Assembly (NCBI GenBank): GCA_002841375.1 | Contig: PGZO01000006.1 | Span: 62,001-126,000 of the forward strand | DNA from: Firmicutes bacterium HGW-Firmicutes-7 | GTDB lineage: Bacteria > Bacillota > Clostridia > Lachnospirales > Vallitaleaceae | Reading direction: 5' to 3' | Length of the DNA: 64,000 nt | Shown here: positions 7,982 through 16,852 of the stretch, piece after piece | Layout: every line of letters begins with the position of its first letter | How positions within the stretch are numbered: position 1 is the first letter of the stretch | Made by a program: the position numbers and the translations under genes | Notes under the pieces: generated by a model | Databases searched by the model: none | Seen by the model: the letters and a program-made list of their open reading frames with translations, nothing else | What the model was told of the DNA's origin: nothing

Positions 7982-8548
7982 TTAATCTTTATAATGATAG
8001 TAAATTTTGCTTTTTTGTAATTTCTTATACTGTTTAATCTTACATCTTAGCGCATTGATTTTGAAAAACCAGATAGAAAATATTTCCCATATAGCTACCC
8101 AAGCGCCAATAAATAAACCCTCTGAAATGATTCGTTCAAAAAAGGGAGCCTGAATCACTTTATTAGAAAACACTGCTGAAATTAGTAGTAATGTGCCAAT
8201 AGTGGAAAACAACACAGTACTCCTCATTAATCGAAATCTTTCTGATTGAGTTTGGCGAATTTTATAACCAAAATAATTATGAATTCCTTCAATGCTCCTT
8301 TCCTCCCGCTTCACATCATATAAGCTAGATAATAAGAAAAAATCAATTACAAATTCACGCTTCTTAGGAATCTCATATGAACAGGACATCATATACTCAA
8401 GCAAGTCCTCATCTAAATCTCGATTCACAAAAGGCGAGTAATCCCAGTTACTATATACATCCCGATAACCATCAAGTTGAATATCAATATGATATATCTT
8501 ATTATTCTCATCATAACGGTAGATCGTCTTTAGTATCTTCTCCTTCAT
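7982..8548 (-). CDS. Hypothetical protein with two C-terminal membrane helices
   Basis: The 188-residue product is not one I recognise. The N-terminal ~105 residues are soluble and rich in Tyr and acidic residues (DGYRDVYSNWDYSPFVNRDL). Two hydrophobic segments follow at about residues 108-130 and 138-162, then a short basic tail, so the N-terminal domain and tail should both face the cytosol. An AAAGGTGA ribosome site supports the ATG. It is a single-gene unit between hairpins. Confidence 0.6.
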   Translation of the reverse strand: MKEKILKTIYRYDENNKIYHIDIQLDGYRDVYSNWDYSPFVNRDLDEDLLEYMMSCSYEIPKKREFVIDFFLLSSLYDVKREERSIEGIHNYFGYKIRQTQSERFRLMRSTVLFSTIGTLLLISAVFSNKVIQAPFFERIISEGLFIGAWVAIWEIFSIWFFKINALRCKIKQYKKLQKSKIYYHYKD

Positions 8549-8713
8549 TCTTTGTCACCTTTTCGAATCAATTTTTTTCATTATTATAGTCTTATTGCTT
8601 TAAAAACTACTAGTAATTCAAGCTACTATCATTATGATACCCCTACTCATAAAACATGTCAATATTTACATCTTTTATAGCATGTAAGTTAAATTTATTA
8701 AATAACTTTAAAA

Positions 8714-8750
8714 AAATCCACTACATTAAATTTATTAATGAAGTGGATTT
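8714..8750 (-). terminator. Terminator of the tlp gene
   Basis: AAATCCACT (8714-8722) pairs perfectly with AGTGGATTT (8742-8750); on the minus strand a T run follows. It is another member of the window's ATCCAC/GTGGAT hairpin family. Confidence 0.65.
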
Positions 8751-8775
8751 GACCCTAAATAGCAACGAATTGAGA

Positions 8776-8796
8776 GACTTACTGCGTTAGATTAAA
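8776..8796. repeat. 21-bp repeat, copy 2 (near tlp stop)
   Basis: GACTTACTGCGTTAGATTAA plus one base matches 1328-1348 at 19 of 21 positions. Both copies sit at the 3' ends of short minus-strand genes. Confidence 0.5.
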
Positions 8797-8797
8797 T

Positions 8798-9025
8798 TTA
8801 CTTATAACCATTCTTCTTATCCATTGCCTCATCTTTAATTTCTTCTCTCATACCTTTGAGCGCTCCTTCTCTTCGTTCGTTCCTACCTTTTAATATTTCT
8901 ATCGTTTTCTCATCATCTGTTTCATTGATCATATCTTCCGCTCTATGAATATTCTCTAATGTCATATCTATATTGTATTGAATATTTTCCACATTATCAC
9001 TTCTATCATCTTTATTATGTTTCAT
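8798..9025 (-). CDS. tlp: Small acid-soluble spore protein Tlp
   Basis: This 75-residue, highly charged protein matches the Tlp family: DDRSDNVENIQYNIDMTLENI near the N-terminus, central Glu-rich helices with GRNERREGALKGMREEIKDE, and the family's terminal Asp-Arg/Lys-Lys-Asn-Gly-Tyr-Lys ending. Tlp is made in the forespore and packed in spores, so the organism very probably sporulates. An AAGGAG ribosome site precedes the ATG. Expression should be under the forespore factor sigma-G; I did not confirm such a promoter. Confidence 0.92.
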   Translation of the reverse strand: MKHNKDDRSDNVENIQYNIDMTLENIHRAEDMINETDDEKTIEILKGRNERREGALKGMREEIKDEAMDKKNGYK

Positions 9026-9200
9026 GGTTCTTATCTCCTTTTTATAAATGATTCTTTGGTGAACTCATGGTAATTACCTATATCTTAGTTTGTCTAGATC
9101 TATTGTATTTATTCAGATTCCAAAAAATAATATGTTTATTTAGCTTATGCAATAAATTCTACAGCATTGTTTCTCATGCATTATTCATTGAAGAAAAAGC

Positions 9201-9869
9201 TCAATTGAGGACACCGTCATTTAAATGAAAGATTCTTTTACTATGTTCTGCTACTTTAGTATCATGGGTTATCATAATAATTGTGTTACCCATATCATTC
9301 AACTTTTGAAATAAGCTCAGTATTTCTTTACCCGTTTGGGAATCCAATGCGCCTGTTGGTTCGTCCGCTAACAACAGCGCTGGTGTCGTCACCAGCGCAC
9401 GAGCAATTGCCATACGCTGTTGTTGCCCTCCCGATAATTCATTAGGTTTATGAGAAATGCGTTCCCACAAACCAACCATTTTTATATATTCTTCCGCAAT
9501 GCTTGTAGCATCTAAGCGAGACTTTCTTTGAATCAGCAAGGGTAAAATGACATTTTGTAAAATGGTGTACTGCGGAATAAGATGGTATTTTTGAAAAATA
9601 AAGCCAATTTTTTCATTACGTAACACAGATAACTCATGTTCACTACAACTTCCGACGTCGACGCCGTCCAAACAATACTCACCTGCATCTGCTGTATCCA
9701 TACACCCAATAACATTCATAAGCGTTGATTTTCCAGAGCCGGAAGCACCCAGTATGGCTATGTAGTCGCCTTTAGTGATCGTCAAGTTAATATGCTTTAA
9801 GACTTGTAGCTTCTCATTAGCAATGGTGTAGGACTTATCTATATTCCTTAATGATACAATCTCATTCAT
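9201..9869 (-). CDS. MacB/LolD-type ABC transporter ATP-binding protein
   Basis: A single ABC domain with Walker A GASGSGKST, Q-loop FIFQKYHLIP, signature LSGGQQQRMAIARAL, Walker [13 protein letters not shown] and a switch His in MITHD. The signature and the DEPTGALD form are those of the MacB/LolD/FtsE group. It is the last gene of the efflux operon. The frame opens at a TTG (9884) inside the lipoprotein gene, but the ATG at 9869 gives the expected N-terminus MNEIVSLRNIDKSY; neither start has a strong ribosome site, so translation may be coupled to the preceding gene. Confidence 0.9.
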   Translation of the reverse strand: MNEIVSLRNIDKSYTIANEKLQVLKHINLTITKGDYIAILGASGSGKSTLMNVIGCMDTADAGEYCLDGVDVGSCSEHELSVLRNEKIGFIFQKYHLIPQYTILQNVILPLLIQRKSRLDATSIAEEYIKMVGLWERISHKPNELSGGQQQRMAIARALVTTPALLLADEPTGALDSQTGKEILSLFQKLNDMGNTIIMITHDTKVAEHSKRIFHLNDGVLN

Positions 9870-9873
9870 TCTA

Positions 9874-10377
9874 TTATTCAACAATGCTGATGTATTTAAG
9901 GTTCAAATTTTCCCAGTTATCCACACCAAAACTAATGATATTTCCTTTGGAAAGGGAACTTAGTGTGGTTTCCTGACCCATATTATAGATTGGAACCCCC
10001 GCCGGAATAATCAGTGTGACACTATCTCCTGTCAATTCAATTTCCATGGCTGTACCAGTTTCTCCGATACGCGTTGCCGGGACTGCATCAACACCATCTC
10101 CCCGACCAATAGGAATATCAGCACTGCCGTTATTGTCATTGGGAACATCTTCTTCTGGCCCTGGGATTTTTGCGAGCATAACGATAATTTCGTTGCCAAC
10201 AACCTTTGAAACCTTTCCAAAAAAGACTTCCTGTTTGTCTTCTTCAATTACTGAGATATTTCCGTTACCTGGACCAATTGCTCCAGAGATCTCCTCTGTT
10301 TCGTTTTTCTCTGAACCACAAGCAGCTAGGGCGAATGTCATAGAAATTGTTAGAATTAGTAGAATTAATTTTTTCAT
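9874..10377 (-). CDS. Lipoprotein of the MacAB-like efflux operon
   Basis: A 167-residue protein with a signal peptide and lipobox LAAC (Cys20), so it is anchored on the outer face of the membrane. The mature part has a polar Gly/Asn/Glu-rich spacer and a beta-rich domain (EEDKQEVFFGKVSKVVGNEI). It lies between the permease and ATPase genes, which implies a role in the same transporter, perhaps substrate sensing or adaptor docking. Similar small lipoproteins accompany clostridial HlyD/MacB operons, but I cannot assign a named family. Confidence 0.72.
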   Translation of the reverse strand: MKKLILLILTISMTFALAACGSEKNETEEISGAIGPGNGNISVIEEDKQEVFFGKVSKVVGNEIIVMLAKIPGPEEDVPNDNNGSADIPIGRGDGVDAVPATRIGETGTAMEIELTGDSVTLIIPAGVPIYNMGQETTLSSLSKGNIISFGVDNWENLNLKYISIVE

Positions 10378-10404
10378 AATTTTGTTTCCTTTCGTTTGTA
10401 TGGT

Positions 10405-11601
10405 TTATTCGTAATTCAAGGCATCAATTGGTTTTAGCTCTGATGCTTTGTACGCAGGGTAAAATCCGAACAATCCTGCAGTGGTCACTGCAAAAATTAG
10501 TGCAACAATCTGTCCGTTGATACTGGCAGCCACAGGGATATCCGTATACTTCATAAATGGCAAAGCGACATAGCTCATTGCCACGCCAACAATTCCACCG
10601 AAAACTCCGATACCAACGGACTCCAATAAGAACTGTAGTAAAATATCTCTTTTCGAAGTGCCAAGCGCTTTTAATACGCCAATTTCTTTTGTGCGTTCTT
10701 TTACAGAGACGAAAAGCACATTCATAATTCCGATACCACCTACAACAAAAACAATTGTTGCAATAGAAATCAGTAGCATCTTCATCATTCTTGCCGATGC
10801 GGTGGCTGCATCAATTCTACCTCCTGCATCTTCAATGACATACATGCTGCTGTCTTCCAGCATATAATCAAGTGTGCTTTGGATTCGGTTTATGGCTTGC
10901 TTAATCTCCTTTGTACTTATAACCAGCCCAACTGCCTGAGGAATGGCATATTTATCAAATAAGTCGTTATTTTCTGCTGTAGAAAATGGAATGATTATAC
11001 TCTCGTCTGGTGAAAACCCCTGCAAACCCTCTGACTTCTTTTCAAGAACACCAATGATTTCGTATTGGTAATCACCGATTCGGATGAATTCTCCAATGGC
11101 ATTTTCTGGTTCAAAGAACGCTTCACTTGCAATGTTATATCCTAAAACAACGACTCGTTTGGCGTCAAGCATATCTTCTTCTGAAAAATCATTTCCCTGC
11201 GTTATGAGGAGATTTGAAATCTCAGAATAACCTTCAGTCACGCCAACAATGGTAAAATTCTTTTTATCTCCTTTGATCGTGACCATTTTGTAGGAGATTG
11301 CTCGCAGATATATCATTCTTAAATATGAATTTTCTTCTTTGATCTGCTTTAGGTGCTCCTCATTCAAATGGGACACAGTCTCATAGTTGAGGTTGGGAGA
11401 ATAACTCATGTTAATATAAATGGTTTCTGCAGACATATTTGAAAATTGGGCTGCTATCTGTTCTTCACCTCCCTGCCCAATCGCAATTACCAGAATAATC
11501 GTCAAAGTTCCTATGATTATACCTAGAGAAGTTAAAAGTACCTTTGACTTGTTTTGAACGAGATTTATACCAATCATGCGCAAGATTTCAATTAATCTCA
11601 T
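10405..11601 (-). CDS. MacB-like ABC transporter permease (FtsX family)
   Basis: 398 residues with the MacB layout: one N-terminal helix (KVLLTSLGIIIGTLTIILVIAI), a large extracytoplasmic MacB_PCD domain (residues ~45-260), and three C-terminal helices in an FtsX domain with IGIMNVLFVSVKERTKEIGV, the conserved coupling segment. It would couple ATP hydrolysis to mechanical export of a drug, peptide or siderophore-like compound. It starts 4 bp after the adaptor stop with GGGGTGAT as ribosome site, so the genes are tightly linked. Confidence 0.92.
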   Translation of the reverse strand: MRLIEILRMIGINLVQNKSKVLLTSLGIIIGTLTIILVIAIGQGGEEQIAAQFSNMSAETIYINMSYSPNLNYETVSHLNEEHLKQIKEENSYLRMIYLRAISYKMVTIKGDKKNFTIVGVTEGYSEISNLLITQGNDFSEEDMLDAKRVVVLGYNIASEAFFEPENAIGEFIRIGDYQYEIIGVLEKKSEGLQGFSPDESIIIPFSTAENNDLFDKYAIPQAVGLVISTKEIKQAINRIQSTLDYMLEDSSMYVIEDAGGRIDAATASARMMKMLLISIATIVFVVGGIGIMNVLFVSVKERTKEIGVLKALGTSKRDILLQFLLESVGIGVFGGIVGVAMSYVALPFMKYTDIPVAASINGQIVALIFAVTTAGLFGFYPAYKASELKPIDALNYE

Positions 11602-11605
11602 AGGA

Positions 11606-13483
11606 TCACCCCTTCACCACAACAATGTCGCCGTCGGAGAGTCCGCTTTTGACTTCACTTACTCGACCATCTGAAAATCCTGTTATAATTTCTCGTTGTT
11701 CATGGGAACCGTCAGAAAGTAGTACCGTAACATACTGTCGTCCATCTTGGAGTGAAATTGCTTTATTAGATAGTGTTAAAACATGCTCCACACGTTTCAG
11801 AATAAATTTAACGTTGCAGGTCATTCCTTCCAACAGTTCCACATCCGCTTCATCAGGAACGATGGTTACTTTATATATCACAGAATCACTCCCACTTGTA
11901 GGCACATAACTTTTTGACAGAACCTTGCCCTTTAAAGCAACATCTGAAAAGGCAAGAAAATACATTTCCACTATTTGTCCAACTTCTACAGTAGAGATGT
12001 CTTCTTGTGAAATCTGGGTTACTACACTTTTTTCACCATCTTCACCTATCGTAACAACAGATTTCCCGGTTGGAACCTCATCACCTTCTGAAAAGTTCAC
12101 TGCTGTAATGACTCCATCTACTTTTGCCATAAGGACTGGGTTTTTCAGAATCGCTTTTGCTTCCTCAATATCAGACTGGATTTTTCCAACCTCCACTTTT
12201 GCATTTTCAATTGCATTATCAAGCCCTGCTAGCATAAGTCCATCGATTTTATTCTGAGCACTTTGATTGCTGTTTTCTTGATTTACCTGTTCGCCTCGGG
12301 TATGTTCTAAATCATCCAGTGCTTCTTTCTGATTATCCCTATCCAGAGTTACATCATTCAAATCCTCATTAGCTTGTTTAATCTGCTCATTAAGGGATGC
12401 TATTTTTTCTTCTTTGGATGAAAATGCAGATATTTTATCCTGCACATTAGAAATTTTAGTTTGTAATTTCTTCATTTCCTTGGCATCGGAAGCCGTATCC
12501 TCCAAGCTGTCGATCTGTGAATCTAAATCATCAATCTGCTGTTCCAGGCTTTTCTTTTGCGATATCAACTCAGTCAACTTCCCCGATTCATCCTTTGTTG
12601 AAGCAATTTCAGACTTTAATTCTGCTTCACGCCCAATTAACTCCAAAAGCTGGGGATCATCTCCTTCAAGCATAGCTATCTGCTTTTGTACCGAGGCAAG
12701 TTCGGCCTTTAGATTGCTTACTGAGTTAATATAATCAGATACAGTAGAAATCTGTTTTTTTACATCTTTCAACTGAGTACGTATATTCGACCTTTGCTGT
12801 TCCAGAGAGAATATTTGGCTATCATAATTATTTGAAGTAGTGCTGTCTTCTATTGAAGAAAGTTCTTTTTTAAGCTTTACTAATTCCTCTTTCAATTTTT
12901 TCAATTCAATTGAATCTGTCGAGCCATCTTCAGATACTTCAGCTTGTCGCAATTTTTGTTTAAGGGAATCAATATTTTCTAATAAATGATTAATGGTTTT
13001 TTCTAGCCCCACAATGGCTTTATTGATTTCCTTTTTCTTGGTTTCATATTGCCTCTTCGAATTTTGAAAAGCTTCGTCGGAACTCATATTATTTTGAAGC
13101 TGGGTTTTGATCTTGTTGTTATTTACATCCTCTAACGTTCGATGTGCAGAATTTAAGGACAAATTCAATTTCTCAATCTGACTTTCTAAATCCACTTTGG
13201 CGTAGTGAGCAAGCACCTCGCCCTTTTTTACATACTGACCAACTTCTACTGTGAGCTGCTCGAGCTTGAGTGCTACATCTAAGCTGTGCTGCGTTCCTGT
13301 CGATTCCAACGTGCCACCACCATCCAACGACGCCGTAATATCGTTATATGTAACCATATATTCACGCCATATAACATCGTCCTCTGATTCGGTCTTTGGT
13401 TTCAACGTGGCCACGATAATCGCTACAATTATAAGCATAATAGCCCCAGCGATAATAGGTTTTTTCTTCTTCATCAGTTTCAT
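11606..13483 (-). CDS. HlyD/MacA-type efflux adaptor with an unusually long coiled coil
   Basis: About 625 residues: an N-terminal membrane anchor (KKKKPIIAGAIMLIIVAIIVATL), a first half-lipoyl segment (LEQLTVEVGQYVKKGEVLAHY), a coiled-coil hairpin of roughly 350 residues rich in K, E, Q, S and L (residues ~110-470), then the second lipoyl half (PVLMAKVDGVITAVNFSEGDEV), a beta-barrel and a C-terminal membrane-proximal domain. Typical MacA-like adaptors in Firmicutes have far shorter coils. The ATG at 13483 follows AAAGGA; the frame is open to 13519. It is the first gene of the efflux operon. Confidence 0.88.
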   Translation of the reverse strand: MKLMKKKKPIIAGAIMLIIVAIIVATLKPKTESEDDVIWREYMVTYNDITASLDGGGTLESTGTQHSLDVALKLEQLTVEVGQYVKKGEVLAHYAKVDLESQIEKLNLSLNSAHRTLEDVNNNKIKTQLQNNMSSDEAFQNSKRQYETKKKEINKAIVGLEKTINHLLENIDSLKQKLRQAEVSEDGSTDSIELKKLKEELVKLKKELSSIEDSTTSNNYDSQIFSLEQQRSNIRTQLKDVKKQISTVSDYINSVSNLKAELASVQKQIAMLEGDDPQLLELIGREAELKSEIASTKDESGKLTELISQKKSLEQQIDDLDSQIDSLEDTASDAKEMKKLQTKISNVQDKISAFSSKEEKIASLNEQIKQANEDLNDVTLDRDNQKEALDDLEHTRGEQVNQENSNQSAQNKIDGLMLAGLDNAIENAKVEVGKIQSDIEEAKAILKNPVLMAKVDGVITAVNFSEGDEVPTGKSVVTIGEDGEKSVVTQISQEDISTVEVGQIVEMYFLAFSDVALKGKVLSKSYVPTSGSDSVIYKVTIVPDEADVELLEGMTCNVKFILKRVEHVLTLSNKAISLQDGRQYVTVLLSDGSHEQREIITGFSDGRVSEVKSGLSDGDIVVVKG

Positions 13484-13553
13484 CCTATAATGTCCTTTCC
13501 TATGTTCTACAGTAATCATAACAAATGAGAAGTTAGATTATTGTTAGGAAAAA

Positions 13554-13593
13554 AATACCACACCGCATATCTAATGATACGCGCTGTGGTATT
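13554..13593 (-). terminator. Terminator between histidine kinase and efflux operon
   Basis: AATACCACA and CGC on the left pair with GCG and TGTGGTATT on the right (13581-13593) around an AT-rich loop. It lies just past the kinase stop codon, so the two-component and efflux genes are probably separate transcription units. Confidence 0.65.
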
Positions 13594-13607
13594 GTGATTT
13601 AATTTAT

Positions 13608-14726
13608 CTATTGGGGCAGATTTACATAGAAGCAAGTTCCTTGATTCAATTGACTATCTAAGGTAATTGTTCCATTATGTCTTTCGACAATTGCCTTTAC
13701 AATGGACAATCCTAGTCCAGAACCCGCTGTCTTACGTGAGCGTGAATTATCTACACGGTAGAAAGCTTCGAACACAAGTGCATGGTGCTCTGCTGAAATA
13801 CCATGACCATCATCTTGTATTGTAATTATTATAGAATCCAAGCCTTTTTGAGCAGCAACTCGTACATGTCCGTTATTATGATTATATTTACAGGCGTTTT
13901 CCACTAGATTAAAAAACGCATGATAAAGCAACATGGCATTTCCGCGAATCATTATTTCATTGCAATTATTCTCAAAAACAATACCAATTTTTTCATAATG
14001 CGGTTCAAGTTCACTTTGAATGGCTTCAAACATCGGTGTGAGATAAATTTCCTCTATTTCACCTCCTGCATCTTCTCCGGTGGTAGCAATCAAAAGAAGA
14101 CCCTCCACAACCTGCGACAATCGATTAATGCTTGCTTCGATCATACGAGCATTTTCTTCATAATCCAAAACAGTAGCATTTTGATCCATATGCAACACTT
14201 GAACACCCGCTTTAATCGTGGCAAGAGGTGTTTTCAATTCATGTGCAGCACTGGCAGTAAAACGCTTTTGACGTAGAAAGGCTTCGTCCAAGCGAGAAAG
14301 CATGCGATTGAACCCTCGTGTTAACTCACCCACTTCATCGTTTACCATTACCTCTGGCAAACGGTCAGATAGACTGTGTTCATCTACTGTACTAACGCTT
14401 CGACTCAGCTCTCGTACTGGACGAAGCGCCTTTCCAGTAACGACATATACCGCTCCAGTACCTAATATGGTAAAGATAACACCAAATAGGATACTCCTTA
14501 TATCAAAGCTACGTTTCACCTTCTCAGCAGGTACAGCTGAAACTACTTGCGTTGCATCTTCAATCCTTGTTGTCGGCATCCCAGGAACAGCCTCTAAGCC
14601 ATACATAAACGGGACAAGCATATTTTGTGCATTCAAGATAGAGACTGCCGTAAGCGACATAGAGCAGATTAAGAGTACGAGTGCAGTGAGAAGCGTGATG
14701 CGCCATTGTAAAGATAGTTTTCTCAT
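13608..14726 (-). CDS. Sensor histidine kinase (efflux-linked two-component system)
   Basis: About 372 residues from the ATG at 14726, which follows GAGGAGG; the longer frame to 14759 overlaps the regulator gene and lacks such a site. Order: membrane helix, a short extracytoplasmic loop (about 45-50 residues), second helix, HAMP, HisKA with H-box SAAHELKTPLATIKAG, and HATPase_c with N-box NLVENACKYN, G1 DDGHGIS and G2 GSGLGLSIVKAI. The small sensor loop suggests sensing within or near the membrane. The neighbouring efflux operon is the likely target. Confidence 0.93.
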   Translation of the reverse strand: MRKLSLQWRITLLTALVLLICSMSLTAVSILNAQNMLVPFMYGLEAVPGMPTTRIEDATQVVSAVPAEKVKRSFDIRSILFGVIFTILGTGAVYVVTGKALRPVRELSRSVSTVDEHSLSDRLPEVMVNDEVGELTRGFNRMLSRLDEAFLRQKRFTASAAHELKTPLATIKAGVQVLHMDQNATVLDYEENARMIEASINRLSQVVEGLLLIATTGEDAGGEIEEIYLTPMFEAIQSELEPHYEKIGIVFENNCNEIMIRGNAMLLYHAFFNLVENACKYNHNNGHVRVAAQKGLDSIIITIQDDGHGISAEHHALVFEAFYRVDNSRSRKTAGSGLGLSIVKAIVERHNGTITLDSQLNQGTCFYVNLPQ

Positions 14727-14727
14727 A

Positions 14728-15399
14728 TCAAGCCTCCTCAATGATGTAGCCTTGTCCATGTACTGTTCTAATCAGATCCTGATGTATATTTTCATTCAAT
14801 TTCTTTTTAAGGCTGTGAATATGATAACGTAGCGTATTTGAAAAAGAATCAAACTCACTGTCCCAGACATGCTCTGTCAACTGTTCCGCACTAATGACTT
14901 GGTTTTTATGGAGCAAGAGATATTCTAATATGCCGTACTCCTTGCGCGTCAGATTTAAAGCAATACCATTGAAGCTAACTTTTTTGGCTTTTGTGTCCAT
15001 CTGTAAATTACCCGCCACTAAAATAGAAGGCCGCTGTGAGAAATCTCGATGTAATAAATTTCGTATACGCGCTTCCAGTTCTCCAAAATCAAACGGCTTT
15101 ACAAGGTAATCATTTGCACCCTTATCCAGCCCTAAAATACGATCATCAACTTTTGTTCTTGCTGATAGGATCAGTATTTTTGTTGTGGAATCATAGCTAC
15201 GAATGTTTTCTAGCACATCTAGCCCATCTACTTTGGGCAAGTTCAAATCTAGTATAATCAAATCATACTCATTAACTTCGTAGCAATACAACGCTTCTTC
15301 ACCATCGAAGGCGGTGTCTACAGCATAGCTTAGGTTTCGCAAACCCTTTACAATAATGCCAGAAAGCATTACTTCGTCCTCAACAAGTAATATCCTCAA
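14728..15399 (-). CDS. OmpR-family response regulator
   Basis: 223 residues: a receiver domain with the phosphoacceptor in DLIILDLNLPKVDGLDVL, the conserved Lys in NDYLVKPFDFGELEARIR, and a C-terminal winged helix (LTRKEYGILEYLLLHKNQVI; RTVHGQGYII). It appears to start at TTG (15399), 9 bp after a strong GAGGAGG; an ATG between them is in another frame. The kinase gene begins in the bases right after its stop codon, so the pair is coupled. It likely controls the divergent-orientation-free efflux operon just downstream on the same strand. Confidence 0.93.
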   Translation of the reverse strand: MRILLVEDEVMLSGIIVKGLRNLSYAVDTAFDGEEALYCYEVNEYDLIILDLNLPKVDGLDVLENIRSYDSTTKILILSARTKVDDRILGLDKGANDYLVKPFDFGELEARIRNLLHRDFSQRPSILVAGNLQMDTKAKKVSFNGIALNLTRKEYGILEYLLLHKNQVISAEQLTEHVWDSEFDSFSNTLRYHIHSLKKKLNENIHQDLIRTVHGQGYIIEEA

Positions 15400-15500
15400 T
15401 GAGCATCCTCCTCTATTATATTTCTGTTTATCTTACTGTAACATAATCTATGTTAGTTTTTTGTTAGATAAAATTTTCATTGTTATTATATCATAACACA

Positions 15501-15538
15501 AAAATCCACCTCAATCATTTTAGTTGTGGTGGATTTTT
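15501..15538 (-). terminator. Terminator of the lipid kinase gene (GGTGGATTTTTT family)
   Basis: AAAATCCACC (15501-15510) pairs with GGTGGATTTT (15529-15538); read on the minus strand the hairpin ends in a T run. It lies about 55 bp past the lipid kinase stop. Confidence 0.75.
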
Positions 15539-15592
15539 GTATGCTTACTGATTTACAATATAAGATATGTATAAAGTCAAACAAAAACAATG

Positions 15593-16474
15593 TCATGGTA
15601 CTAATATTTTCAATGCCTTTTTCTCAATTTCTACAGCAATGTTATCACTCCAAATGATTTCACCATCAATATTAATTGGTAAGGCTTGTTCGCTTTTAAT
15701 TTTTAACTTTGTCCCCCTATACACGGATACTTCGTCAAGAGATTCATGCTTTCCTTTAATAAATCTTGGAAGTAAAATCAAAGCCTTCATCCTTGATACC
15801 TTATCAATTATCCCAAAATCCAATTGACCATCATCTAATGACGCTTTAGGTGCAGGCTGCATACCACCACCATAATAGCGTCCATTTGCCATAGTAATAA
15901 ATAGAATACGTTTCCTAATAATCCGTTGATTATCAACACTTACGGAAACTAAATAATCTTTTAATCTAATAAGATTTATAAAAATACTGATCAGATAAGA
16001 AAATTCACCACTTACCATAGGAATTCGTTTATATTTTTTTGCTTCGTGTACAACTAATGCATCAAACCCGATTGATGCGATATTAGTAAAATATCTACTA
16101 TTGATTTTCCCCAAATCAATCACTTTCACTTTTTGTTTTTGATATCGCTTAAGTAATTCAACAGGATCCTTTATATTCGTTATTCCCTTTATAAAATCAT
16201 TGCCAGATCCACAAGGAACGACAGCTACTATTGTTTCATGATAATATTCTGATTGAAGCACGCCATTAATGATTTCATTTAATGTCCCGTCCCCGCCAAG
16301 AGAATAAATAACTGTATCGGGTCTCGCATAAGTCTTAGCAAGCTTCGTTGCATGTCCTTTATAACTGGTCACTAAAATCAAAGGATTATTATAAGATTCT
16401 TCAATATAATCTTTTAGGGTAATTCCCTTTTTTTTACCTGCTTCTGGATTAATAATAAACACATGTCTTTTCAT
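15593..16474 (-). CDS. Diacylglycerol kinase family lipid kinase (YegS/DgkB/BmrU-like)
   Basis: 293 residues with the catalytic core of this family: INPEAGKKKG, the nucleotide-binding GGDGTLNEIINGV, and PCGSGNDFIKG. The C-terminal half has the family's beta-sandwich with GRYYGGGMQPAPKASLDDG. Family members phosphorylate diacylglycerol or related lipids at the inner membrane surface; exact substrate is not fixed by sequence. It is a single-gene unit with its own terminator. Confidence 0.92.
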   Translation of the reverse strand: MKRHVFIINPEAGKKKGITLKDYIEESYNNPLILVTSYKGHATKLAKTYARPDTVIYSLGGDGTLNEIINGVLQSEYYHETIVAVVPCGSGNDFIKGITNIKDPVELLKRYQKQKVKVIDLGKINSRYFTNIASIGFDALVVHEAKKYKRIPMVSGEFSYLISIFINLIRLKDYLVSVSVDNQRIIRKRILFITMANGRYYGGGMQPAPKASLDDGQLDFGIIDKVSRMKALILLPRFIKGKHESLDEVSVYRGTKLKIKSEQALPINIDGEIIWSDNIAVEIEKKALKILVP

Positions 16475-16852
16475 TGTTGTCTCTTTTCTATTTTTACTAT
16501 GACCTTAGACGAATAAAGTTTATTATTATGTTATAACAATATATTACTTTTATCAAGGTAAATATTATTTAAATCACCTTAACTTCTTTGGTAAAGCATT
16601 AGTCATTCTATAAAACCTCACCATCACCATTGATGAGATCGACTTCTATTGATAAGTCCTTCGATAACCACTGGAATCCCTTGATTTATGCATTTCTTGA
16701 GTGGAGGTAGAGCTGCAACTAATTAAATCCACCATGTTAAACAAATTGTTATTAAAATGGTCATCGTATGTAGGAGTAGACCTAAAATCTTAGTTTAATA
16801 TTATTAATGAGTAAGTATGGATTATAGTTCTGCCTTTCTGTATTGTCTTAAT
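16475..16852. other. Intergenic stretch without a recognised gene
   Basis: 378 bp of AT-rich sequence between two minus-strand genes. I find no convincing coding frame. A GTGGAGGTAGAGCTG segment at 16701-16715 weakly resembles the sequence at 50768, and AATTAAATCCACCA follows at 16721; neither makes a clear element. Confidence 0.45.

Noticed and set aside
16701-16735. GTGGAGGTAGAGCTG followed by AATTAAATCCACCA, reminiscent of the sequence at 50768 and of tmRNA 3' flanks
   Set aside because: The match is short and the two parts are not in the same orientation as at the other sites; not enough for an attachment site.
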